From Dastarcus helophoroides (lineage: Eukaryota > Arthropoda > Insecta > Coleoptera > Bothrideridae), in assembly GCA_028583605.1 (NCBI GenBank), contig CM053330.1, positions 18,935,539 through 18,999,538 on the forward strand: a stretch of 64,000 nucleotides of DNA, read 5' to 3'. Each line of letters begins with the position of its first letter. The stretch's first letter is position 1. The notes beneath the pieces were generated by a model, which saw nothing but the letters and a program-made list of their open reading frames with translations, was not told the DNA's origin and ran no database searches. Made by a program: the position numbers and the translations under genes. This document shows, piece after piece, positions 37,201-48,800 of this stretch.

Positions 37201-40200
37201 TTTGTATTTAGTTTACACTGCAATCTTAAAATTTTGCCTTTCATTGCAAAAAAATCTATATTTCAAGAAGAATTATCGAAAAAAGTTGAAAGGTGTAGGT
37301 TAAAGACGAATTCAAGATCAAAATTTTAAAAATAAAATTGAAAAGTTTTGAGAAGTATATTTTAAAGGAAATGGAACATTTTTAAAATGTAACTTTTAAA
37401 GTCTTCAACTTTTTCATTTCTTTTTCAATGCCTGTAAATGTCCAGTTTGGTGCCATAAATTTGAGAAAAAATGCCTAAATTTGAATTACATACAAAAACA
37501 TTCCATCTAATTTCATGTCTTCAAAGAAATTTAGACTTCTCCAGAATCATTAAATATATCTTTCGATCAATTTAAAAAAAATGTATAACTTCGCAGCCAA
37601 ATGACACTCTCTGGATTTTCTGGATTTACCTCACCAAATGACCGCCCCTCTAGCGCGGGTCTGAGCCCGATTTTACTTTCATCAATTAAAACAACATCTT
37701 TAACAATTTTGGGCCTCCCTTAACATTGGGCGCTGTGCCATTGCATCTGTTGTCTTGCTTTAAATCCAGCAGTCGTCTCAACTCTCTAGGTTTTCATATT
37801 CCTTATGTTTTGATAAAATAAAATATTTTCCCTTGCTTGACCTTGTTTACCATTATCACTACAGAACAACTACATTCGACCAGCCCCAGTACCAAGTCAG
37901 CTATAAGTATTGAACTTTGTGTTGTAATTTTATTTATTGCGTTAGATCCTTTTCCATTTTTTTGAAGAATTCGACTCTATTTGGAAATGCCAGATCTTTT
38001 AAAATATCTTTACTTTTATGAAAGTTTCCACTTTTTGAATATAAAAGTTGGAAATCATTTGAAATGCCGAATTTATTTTCAAAATTTCTGTTTTGTCGAA
38101 ATTGACTTTTTTCTGGAAATATAAACTCTCAAAATTTAGCTTTTTTTATAAATCTCAACTTCTATAAAAAAAATACGACATTTTTAAATTGAACTTATTT
38201 CACCTTTTTCATAATTTCTACTTTTTTCAAAATTTTGATTTAACGTGTCTTTATTTTCAAAATTACTATTTTTTTCAATATTGACCTTTTTCAAAATTTA
38301 CACTTTTTTGAACCATTTTAATTTTCCAAACTCTCTCTCTCTCTTTTTCTCTCTCAAATTTCGACTTTTTTCGAAAAATCGTAGTTTTCTTTTTCTGCAA
38401 ATGTTGACCTTTATAGGTTATAAGATTCCGACTCTTTAAAATTTCGACTCAAAATTCTTTTTAATTTGGTAAATCTTTTTCTTCTGAAAATATCATTTTT
38501 TCAAATGATTTCGACATTTCAAAATTTACACTTTTTTCAAAATTTTCACTTTTTTAAAAAAATTCAATTTTTCTTAAAGTCTTGACTTTGTTTGAATATT
38601 TCGCCTTTATTTTCAAACGTTCTAATTCTTCTGGAAATTTAGATTTTTGTTTAATTTTGACTACATTTCTACCTTTTTTGAAAAACTCAACTTTTTTTGA
38701 AAATTTAGGCTTTTCTGAAAATTTTGGTATTTTTGAAAATTGATAGTTTTTAATAATTCCAATTCAATTTTCAAAGTATGAATTTTCCATAATTGTCGGT
38801 ATCTTCGTTAACGACCTATAACATTTTAAAGGGAAAAAGAAGTTTTTTCCATGTTATTTGCAATATTGGGTTTTTCAAACTGTTCGAATTGATAAAAAGG
38901 ATTCTAAAAATTTAGCTTACTATTTCAACTCTGACAGCAACTAAAAATTTCTTCTTCTTAAATATGCGAATACCAAAAAATATTAATAATAATTTTTAGA
39001 CATCAATATTGCTTTTAACAGTACAGCAATTAGTGCGTTAATTTTATTTTCAGTACGGGTTATTTACTAAATATTGATTAGATTTTTCGATCTCATTAAG
39101 ATTTTTTAATGAGCCAGCTAGTTCAACTGTACTTTCACCAAGTTTGGTTTGACCTTAATATACATATACATGTAGCGGGTGTTTTTTTTTAGTTGACAGG
39201 TTACCTTTATATGGAGTACCACTCATTATAAAGGCAAACTGATTTTGTCTTTGGGGCTAATCGGGGCTAAACTATCTTTTAAAAATATTTTTAACTTCCT
39301 CCCATTTCCGGTTATACCGGAAGTAAACATCAACTTTCTTATTTTAAATAGCAACCCCCAAATTTTATATTTTATTTCGATTTGACGTAAAAAAATGAGG
39401 TGAGTTTATGTATACATATTTATTAATAACTTTGATAGTTTTAAAGATATTTCAATTTTTAGAAAAAAAATTACAGAAAAGGGGGTTAATTTGACTCTTT
39501 GTATCTTTTTTATTATTTGCAGTAAAAAAAATGAAATTTTTTTTTGAATTTATGGAATATTATGGAGGCTATAATAACGTAATCAGGTTTTACATTTATT
39601 TAACTTTGTTTTTTTAAAAGGAAACTATGTGTTTTTTAATCACATTTGGATTCTTCACATAAAAAGAAGAAAAAAGTGTTATGCTTATTTTTTTAAAATT
39701 CTGCACCGTTACAGAGATATGTTTCAAAATAAAAAGAAAAATATATCTTTCTTTTTTCTAGCAGCAACTTGGCAGTAGACAACATTTTCAAAAAAAAATA
39801 GGTTGAATAACATTTTACAGATAACATTTGATTAATATTATGGATCTCATAACCTTAAAATAGATAATGACTTTCTCGCCTACTTATTTGAGACCCAGTT
39901 TATTACAAACGATGATCCGCTCGCGTGGCCGCTGCGCCCCCAAGATAAAATTCCACTAGAATTCTTCTATGGGGGACTGTTAAGCAGCAGGTTTTTGGCA
40001 ACGACTACTGCATGAGAAGCATATTGCTAGGAACAATCGGATGTGCTTAAAAAGCTTACTCAATTCGAAATCTTAAAATATGCCTTTAAATGTATTGAAA
40101 TAGAAGACCGTCCTTCTTGTTCTTGATGTAAATTTTTTGTCAATGATTTTATTTATCTATTACTTATTATGATTAATTCTTTAAGCTTTTATTGCCTACA

Positions 40201-41104
40201 GCTAATTTCCTACTTGAACAAAAAAGAGATGTTTGAATTTTTTATTTTGAGATTTATGTAAAATACCTCTGTTACGGCGCAAAATTTAAAAAAACAGAAT
40301 TTTTTTCAATAAAACAAAAACAATAATGATCATAAAATGTTTGTCACCCTGTATAATAAATGTAAAATCTGATTACGTTATTATAGTCTCCATAATATTC
40401 CATGACTCCAACCCAAATTTCATTTTTTTTACTGCAAATAATAAAAAAGATACAAAGAGTCAAAATAACCTTCTATTCTGTCATTTTTTTTCAAAAAATT
40501 CAAATATCTTTAAAACTAGGAAGGATAGCAATAAACATGTATACATAAACTTACCTTATTTTTTGACACAAAATCTAAACAAAATATAAAATTTGGGGGT
40601 CAAACAAAATCAGTTTGCCTTTATAATAAGTGGTACTCCATATAAAGGTAACCTACCAACTAAAAAAAAAAAAAACACCCGGTATATACCATATATAATA
40701 TTTTAATACCCAAACTGCATAAAATAAACTCCTCCAGCAATTACTTTATTTATTGAATAACGTTTGTGCTTCGCTGAAACAATTTTATTATTTCATTTCT
40801 TAGAGGAGAATAATTTTTTGGTTTTCGTTAATTTCTTAGAAATCGTTTTAGAATAAATAAAATTCATGATATCCTAAAGCCTACATTTTTTTATAACAAT
40901 AGAGTTTTCCTATTATTCTTTAATAATATTGTCCTTTGTTTTTAGGTTAATGATCAAGATGTAACCAATAATGGCAAATTGAAGAATAGACAAATCGTAG
41001 TATCTTGGGATAAACAAAAAACTTTTACATTTGTTGTATTTACAGTTTGTTTCATAGTATGGGCCTGTGTGTATTTTCCATTAATGGCATATGACAAATT
41101 ATAA
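31237..41104 (+). CDS. Uncharacterised 68-residue single-pass membrane protein (two exons)
   Basis: Exon 1 CDS 31237-31284 ends at a strong GTAAGT donor; exon 2 CDS 40946-41104 follows TTTGTTTTTAG and ends in TAA. The join is in phase 0 and gives 68 residues. Residues 1-42 are polar, ending in a basic patch (WDKQK, 37-41). Residues 43-64 are a hydrophobic helix (FTFVVFTVCFIVWACVYFPL), followed by the short tail MAYDKL. The layout suits a tail-anchored or small type II membrane protein. I do not recognise the family, and the intron of 9.66 kb leaves room for an unseen exon. Clean splice sites, codon-like exon 2 and an uninterrupted transmembrane segment support a real gene. Confidence 0.62.
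32810..35343. mobile_element. Non-autonomous hAT-like element with 8 bp target duplication
   Basis: Flanked by the perfect direct octamer CTTCTAAC at 32802-32809 and 35344-35351. Ends are CAGGACATCGAAAC-like on the left (CAGGACATCGAACC) and CAGGGCTTCGAAACGG on the right, reverse complemented. Subterminal CCGGTTTT/CGTTCC words lie at both ends. The 2.5 kb interior encodes no transposase. It is degenerate simple sequence, T-rich to about 34380 and A-rich after that. Eight-base duplications and CAGG-type ends are hAT hallmarks. Confidence 0.85.
35432..35529. repeat. Two-copy 49 bp tandem duplication
   Basis: The unit TTCGTCACTTCGGACAAAAT.. to ..TTTTTGATTTACA occurs twice back to back (35432-35480 and 35481-35529) with 48 of 49 positions identical, 80 bp after the hAT-like element. 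Confidence 0.9.
39175..40683. mobile_element. Fold-back element A (1.5 kb)
   Basis: The left end CGGGTGTTTTTTTTTAGTTG and the right end CAACTAAAAA..AACACCCG are inverse. Within the arms, GGAGTACCACT, CAACCCCCAAATTTTATATT, ACAAAGAGTCAAAATAACC and TAACGTAATCAG-like words recur in inverse order on the right. Arms are roughly 450 bp or more. No transposase. Confidence 0.75.
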
Positions 41105-41892
41105 ACTGTCATAATCATAATAATTATCGACATATTAAGATATTATTGTACTTGTTAATATTTGAAACAGTTTCCTTTTACATGGTATTCTGTTATGATT
41201 AGAAATATATAACATTTTTATTTATAACTCTTTTATTACCTTTACTTGTTTTAAAATTCAGATGTTAAATAATTAAAAATTCTAAGACATAATCCAAGTA
41301 TTTAAATTCTTTGTTTAGCAAAAATGATAAATTTTAGTGTCAGAAATCACTAAAATACATTTTTTATATTTATAAAAGTTAACGTAGTACTGATGATTTT
41401 ATCACATTTTTATCAATACAGAACGAATTATATGTCAGCTTTTTTTATTAATTCGAAACTTTTATGCTAATTAGAAGGTAATTAAGATCTTGACCAGATA
41501 TCCAAGTCACTTGAATTGACGATAAATCCTTAATCAATGCTTATATTTTTAAAATATGTGATGAGCTATGTGTTCGATTTTAGTAGCTGGAAATCCAACT
41601 GAATTATTTTAATTGTACTAAAAGTCAACCCTAGCACCAACGTTTTAGGACTATGTATTTAGTATCTAGTTAACTTTACTGGTGAAATGAATTAACTTAC
41701 AAATAGATTTAATAAAGGACTTCAAAATAATGTTTTTACTTTAAAAGTTTTTGTAACACAGGTCCAAATAACTCAAAAACTGACAGACATGAAATAAACA
41801 GGAGTACCTTTTTTATTCAAAATTGAACTGTCTTTTAGATCTTCCAGTCATTTTAGCCATAACGCATTAGGCAAAAAAGATATGTTGTAATT

Positions 41893-43085
41893 TACTTAAG
41901 TAACAGGGTGAAACTAACGTTGCCAAAAGTTGATATTAAGAGAGATACAGGGTGTCTAAGCTGAAAAAAAATTGTGATTTTTTCGCATAACTGATGAACA
42001 CATTTTACTATAGACAATTAACTTGGCATGGGGGGTTTCCTTGGTCAAGAAATTCTAATTTGCTAACAGATTGTCAGTAACTCATAGGGGGCGCCACCTG
42101 CGCTACCTTGTATTATTCTAAAGTATCATAACTTTTTTGTGCCTTCATGTACACCTATTTTAAATAGATATTTTTATTTACCTACAGTTTTTACGAAAAA
42201 AAGGTATACTGTCTAAATGTTGATACAAGCAACGGTTTTTAAGATATTTGCCTTCAAAGTTTGCCATGCGTTTATTTTAAGATATGTAAATGTGAATTTT
42301 TCGCAGTAGGTTTCAAAATAAAAGTAATAAAACTGACTCTAAAATAGTTTATATCAAAAATTACTCTACTGACATTATTATTACACATGTATTTTAAATT
42401 TAAATATAATACCAAAACAAAATTTATTTAAACAATTAAAAATCTGGTTGTCTTTAATTGAAATTCATCTTCAAATATCTGCTTTGACCACCCAGACTAT
42501 TAACATTTTCTTGTGCGGACTCAGAGAACATATTTCACATCTCTATGTTAGAAAATAAATTACGTCTTAAATTTTTGGATTTTCTTTATTGAGATTTTCA
42601 AAATTTAGGTAATAATATTATTAGCAAAGTAATATTTGACATAAATTAGTTTCAAAGCTGTCTTATGATTACTTTTTTTTCCAGCATACTTCGAAAATTT
42701 AATATCTTAGTAATTTAAAACCAAAGCACGTCAAGCTTTAAAGGCAAATATCTTGGAAACGGTTGCTCGTATCAACTTTCAAAAAGTACACCTTTTTTTA
42801 CGTAAGAAATATGGAGAAATAAAATAACTTAATTAAAATTAATATACGTGGGTGCATAAAAAGTTATGATGATTTAGAATTATGCAGGATAGCGCAGGTA
42901 GCGCCCCCTATCAGCTATTGGTAATATGTTAGCAAATTAGAGATTGTCGACTTACAAAACCCCCTTGTGCCAAATTTCGTGCCTATATTACAATTCATTT
43001 CATAATTATACGAAAAAATCGATTTTTTTTTTAACTTTCACACCTCGTATCTCTGATAAAATCAACTTTTGGTATAAGGTAAATG
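41893..43085. mobile_element. Fold-back element B (about 1.2 kb)
   Basis: Left words CCAAAAGTTGAT, GAGATACAGGGTGT, GGGGGCGCCACCTGCGCTA and CAAGCAACGGTTTTTAAGAT recur in inverse order on the right (42730-43075) with moderate divergence. The centre is near 42500. Exact ends are uncertain; weaker symmetry may extend to about 41755 and 43160. No transposase. Confidence 0.7.
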
Positions 43086-43330
43086 TAGCTAAATCACATT
43101 ATTTTTATACGAAAAATCCACCATTACTCTGTGTACCATTACTTATGGTCCATCCTGTATATGATGCTTGACTACTGTTAAGAGCATTAATCATCAGATG
43201 AGAAGAATTTCGCCTCATTAAACATTCAAGAAAAAGCTGTACTCGAAAATTTTTACCTTGATCTTTAGCTTTAGCGCTTTGTAAATTTTTTTTTTCTATG
43301 AGCATAATTTAGCATGCAGTAAATATGCAT

Positions 43331-44962
43331 ATACAGGGTGAGTCATTAGTAGGGTAAAGCTCTGTAACTCCTACAGATTCTTCGGTAACAAAAATATTTT
43401 TGGTACGAAGGTGCATTAGCATAAGACGCACATCCCAAAATTATTTTTTACTATAGAGGGTGAACATATACAGAGTGGTGCGGTAACGTTGATTATTTTA
43501 AATGGAACACCTATATATTTTTACAAATTTGAATTTCTTACAAAATACTGATTAAAATGATGTTAAATAATAGGGGTCTGTGCTTAACAGTTTTTGAGAT
43601 AATTAGAAAAATCATGAAAATTAAGCCTAAATTGCAAGCTCGCTTAAAATTCGGGATACACCCAAATGAATTTATTTTTAGTGCATATTATTTCAGAACA
43701 TCATTTTCTTAAAAAATGATGTAATTTTATTTAAATAAGATTGCAGTTATACAGGGTGATTAGCAAACGCAAAATGACATTTTCCTCCAAATAACACACC
43801 CTGTATATTATTTCTTATTTCTGTTAATTAACAGCTAATCTTTGCTTTGATGTAAACATTTGTGACACTAATTCTTTTAGTTCGGGAGATATTTAATTTC
43901 AAATTAAAAAAATTCAAATTCTCTAGATTTATTTTAGTAAAATGCAATTTTTCTCATATTTTTTAGACCTAAACAAAAATAATGGTTTTAAAAGGCATTA
44001 ATTTAATTCACTGTTCTAATTTTAATCATATAAATTGCATATTTTCAAAAATATGAACTCTTAATTAGAAAACATATTGATTTAGATGCTGCTTATCATA
44101 TATATCTAAATTCTATGCATCTGTGCTCTATGTTCTTTGCACAATTCACATTATTTAAGCAAATAAGGTTGAAATTAATGCATGGTACAACATTCGTTCG
44201 TTCTAGTCGATTTTACTTTTGTTTTGGTGAGAAAAATCAACAAAACAAACCCATTTCCCAAAACGACAATAAAAAAATATGAATAATATTTTATGCAGCA
44301 TATTTTCAAAAAGAAAGTAAGTTAAACCTACACTGTGGCCTAATCAAGCTAAAGTACTCTAATAACAGTTATGTATTCTACCTTAAATTTGTAAGATCGC
44401 AGTAAGAGCTAGACCCATAGATTTTGACAATCAATCAACGTTTAGTTGTTGCCTAACAAAAATCAAAAATATTATTCAGGGTGTGTTAATTGAATTTTTT
44501 AACAAAAATGTAATCTTGCGTTTGCTAATCACCCTGTATAATAACAAAAACTATTTAAATAAAATTACATCAATTTTCAAGAAAAGGACATACTGTAATT
44601 TTCATAAAAAATTAATTGATTTGATTGTTTCTGGTCTTCAAACGAGTTTCAAAATTAGACTGAAATTTCATGATTTTTCTAAATATCTCAAAACCTATTA
44701 ATCGCAGACCCTTATTGTTTGATATCAATTAAACAGAATTTTGTATAGCACTGTTATGTAATAATATACAGGATGTTTTATTTAAAAAAAAGCACATTTA
44801 GTACACCACCGTGTATATATCCACCCTGTATAGTATACAATAATTTTAAAATGTGCGCCTCGTAGTAATGTTGGTAATATATCTTTGTACTAAACAGATT
44901 TTTGCTACCAATATAATTGTAGGAGTTGCAGGGCTTTACCGTACTAAAGACTCACCCTATAT
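43331..44962. mobile_element. Fold-back element C (about 1.6 kb)
   Basis: The left end ATACAGGGTGAGTCATTAGT and the right end, reverse complemented, ATATAGGGTGAGTCTTTAGT are inverse. The arms continue with GGTAAAGC, AACTCCTAC, GGGTCTG, TTTTGAGATA and TAGAAAAATCATGAAA in matching inverse order, and an inner pair TACAGGGTGATTAGCAAACG (43752) and its inverse (44520). Arms are about 800 bp. No transposase recognised. Confidence 0.75.
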
Positions 44963-45808
44963 AGGCTTTGCACGAGCAAAACTATTATCTGTGAAGAGAA
45001 TACTTGGTAACTTTTAGCCTTCATTTTTTATAAACCCATTTTTTTTATAACTTTTGAGACAAAGTTGACGTGATAGACGGCAACTGAGGTCATTTTTGGA
45101 TTCAGTGGCCAAAAATTAGACGAAGACAAATTACAGATCGAAGATAACGAAATTATTGCCCCCCAGTGTTATTTTTGGTTGATTTGTCAAGTGTCACATC
45201 TTGAAAACTACGTGCCTGCCCAATGTATTTCCTAATTATTTTTGAAGTTATTTTACATTATTAGAATTTTTCCCTTCTTGTTTTTATTCCTAATACTATT
45301 AGGGTCTTCAAACCCAGTTTTTAAATTCTGAATTGAAAATAAGCAGATATTGTAGGTTGCTCCATTAGGACAAAGTTGTTTAAAACCGAAAGTTAAAAAA
45401 AAAATGGTAAATTCCTTATTAATCATTGTAATTATAAAATTTCAAAAGTTAGTGCCTTTCACCTAATAAAGTTATGCGACCGTTGCCGGACTTGACTTTT
45501 GACGAATGCTGGACTGCTGGATACATTAAATATTGGTTGATACTCTTATCTTGGAAATAAATGTTTATTTCGTAAAATTATTTAAATTTAATTATGAATT
45601 ATCAGTCTGGTTTTTCAAATCTGCACGTGTGAGCTTTCTCCAATCCGATCTGTTGTGAGATTGACCTTCGCAACCTCGCATCATTCGTTATTCGATGAAA
45701 TTCATAATCGTACATCGTACATCGCACTGTTTACTTTATAAGGTTGTCAGGGAATAAAGAATAAGGACACAATGTAAAGCAAAAATTTGGTGATAAGTTC
45801 TATTTAAA
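44963..45808 (+). other. Upstream flank of EndoU
   Basis: No gene recognised. It should include the EndoU promoter; no element can be assigned with confidence. Confidence 0.35.
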
Positions 45809-48800
45809 ATGTTTCTTTTAACGTTTGTTGCACCGATTGTAGTCTTTTTGACAGCTTTAGTACTCCATATATATTGTAAGTTGAATACAGTTTATCAAAT
45901 TTGAAGGTTATGTTTATGATTGTATCTAATATTCGTTTGTTTACTAAATTCTAAATATGGTCAAACCTAGATAATATACTCGTAGTCAGAGGGTCATTCT
46001 TATCATTTTTTTTATCTATGGCATTATTTTAGGATTTTATTTCATTTGCTGGAAACTAATTTCTATTACTGTTTAATAACTTTGTTTTGTCATTATTAAC
46101 GAATAACTGATATCAATTTCTTGGAAATGAAGAAATGTTTATTTTTCTAATAATTTCATCATTTGACAGTTATTTTAAATTCTTTCCATCGTCTCCTATT
46201 TAAATACCATACATAATCACAGACGGATTAAGCTTACTGGGGGGCCTCGGGGCCCTATATATCTCGCAGGTGGATGCCTGAAAATCAGTGGCGGCTGGCG
46301 TATGGGCACTGTGGAACTGCAGCACCCCCAATTTCACTTACGAGTTTTTCTCAACATTTTCTGAACACTTTTTATAACACAATTTTTTGTAGAAATTTTA
46401 AATTTTCTCTGATTTCTTTTTAGAAATTTTAGGTTTCTTTTACGAAGTTACGACAATTAAAAACCTGTTTTATTTTTAATTTTGATCAAAATCACATTTT
46501 CAAAAATTATTTTTTTTAAAGTTTTGAGGAAGAAATCAATATTTCGAGCAGGAATTAAAATGTTAAGAAAAAACTCAAATTTCTTTGAAAATGTTAACAT
46601 TTTGAGAAAATAATTACAATTTCAAGAAAAAATCTAAATTCAACTCATCTCGCATTTTACTATTTCTCTAAAAAATAAGTTAATACGGTATCTTTGAATT
46701 TTTATCCTCAAATCTTATTTTGTATAAAAATTTTGAGTTTTTTTCAGATTTCAATTTTTTTTAGGAAAATTTTGATTTTTTCTGCAAAGTTTCCATTTTT
46801 CCTAAATATTTTATAAAAAGAAATTTTCTCGAAATTTCCATTTTCCCTGAAAGTGTTGTTCTTAAAATTTCTTCTAGAAGTTCCAACTTCTCCAGATTTT
46901 TCTTTGTGTTCCTCTAATTTGCTTTATACATGTCAAGTTTTTGCACGACACTTTGACAATTTAAAGTTCATTTTATTTTGTAGTTTTGACAAAAAATGCT
47001 TGGGAAAAACCCTTAAAGTTCTACAAAAATTTCAACATTTTGGGAAAAACAAAAAATTTAAACTTTTTTGTAAAGATGTTTCAAATTTATATTTTTTTTT
47101 CCAAGAAATTTTGCTTTTTTTCCTATAAATTTGTGTTTTTCTGTAAATATTTTATACAAGTTTTTTTTTGAAATTTTGACTTTTCCTGGAGATATTGTCT
47201 TTAAAATATTTTTTCCTCTAAAAATTTTCATTTCTCTGATTTGTTTTGGAAATTTAAGTTTTTTAACGAAATTTTAATATTTTAAAGTTCATTTTATTTT
47301 GCAATTTTGATAAGAAACTAAAAATTGTTGAGTATAAATGGGAAAATAAACTTCAAATTTGCATAAAAATAAGAAAAAATGTAAATTTTAACCTTTTTTT
47401 ATAATTTTTTATTTCTCTAAAAAATTACTACTACTGTAGGACCAAAAAAAATTCTGAATCCGATCTAGAAATTTGAAATTTATTTTTGAAACTCTCAACT
47501 TCGAATTTAAAATTCTAATTTTGATAAAAAAAAAGATCGAAATTTAAAGATTAAACTTAAAGTTTCAAGCGAAAGCAGATTATATTTCTATACAAAGTTG
47601 AAATTTCTTATTAGTGAACAATATTTAAAAAAAAATAATTAAAGAAATCAAAATGTTTGTTAAAATAAATTAATTGTCAAAAATATTCTTATAATTACCA
47701 CTTTTAAAGTGGAAATGATTGAAATTTTTGATAAAAAGGGTCAACATTTCTAGAAGGTTCTCAAAATTTCGAAATTAAAGTTAGTCAAAATGTTGAAACA
47801 AAATTCATTAACAATTTAATGTTCTAATTTAATTTTTTTCTAGTAATTTTGAAGTTCCAGAGAAATTTCAAAAATCAAATATTTCAGCTTGAAGCCAATT
47901 TTTTGTGATTAAAATTCAAATTTTGGCAACTTATTTGTATGTACATAAGATGCAAGTTTTTTTGGAAATTTTTTTCAAAACTTTCCGAAATTTTAAAAGT
48001 GGAAATTTTTGTTATTAATTTTTTTAAATTCGAGTTTTATTTGGAAATTTTTCTCAAAAAATGTAAATCTAAAAAGAAAAACACTACCACTTTTAAAAAT
48101 AAAGCTAGTTATCAGAAAAGTCGAATTAAAAAAAAGTAATCTTAAAAATTTTTGGAATTTTCATAGAAAGTCAAATTTTCAAAAGAAAATAAGGATTTCG
48201 AAAAAAATTTTTAATTTTTAAAATGGTCGATATTTTCAATAATTTTGGGAATGTAAATAAACGACGAATTTTTGTAAAAATATCGACATTTAAAATAAAT
48301 TGCAGAGTTTTTAATTAAATTTTCAAAGAAGCTGAATTTTTTGAGTATTGGAGAAAACTCAAAATTATCGAAAAATTCGTAATTATCAAAAAAGTTGAAA
48401 TTTTGAAAGGGTAAAATGTTGAAAAAAGTCGAAATTTTCAATAGTTCAAGTTTAAAAAAGAATCTTTTCTTTTAAGTCGAAAATTTAATTGGAAATGTTT
48501 AAAAAATGTATAAATAAAATTTTTAAAAAATTTCGAACTTTTTTAAAAAAAAGTCAAGTTTTCAAAGAGTCGAAATTTTGAAAAAACAGTCGAAGTTTTG
48601 AAATGGAATCGAAATTTTACGAAATATTAGTCGAAAATTTCAATAAAAGGTTTTAAGAAATATCTGACTTAAGAAAAATCACAATTTTCAAATAAAGGAT
48701 CGACAGTTTGCAAAAAATGTCAAAATTTTGAAAATAAAATAGTTGAAATTTAAAAAAAATAGTCCAAATTTTTAAGTTTTAAATTTTGGAAAATGACTAA

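Larger units (their letters stand above)
31285..40945 (+). other. Intron of the small membrane-protein gene
   Basis: Holds a hAT-like element (32810-35343), a 49 bp tandem duplication (35432-35529), long cryptically simple stretches (35530-36950, T-rich 37950-38960) and a fold-back element (39175-40683). A GGCCC-containing repeat lies near 32660-32720. No exon-like segment was recognised. Confidence 0.55.

Noticed and set aside
46853..48441. Several 60-92 codon frames rich in F, K and N
   Set aside because: They are translations of cryptically simple T-rich or A-rich DNA; no conserved motif.
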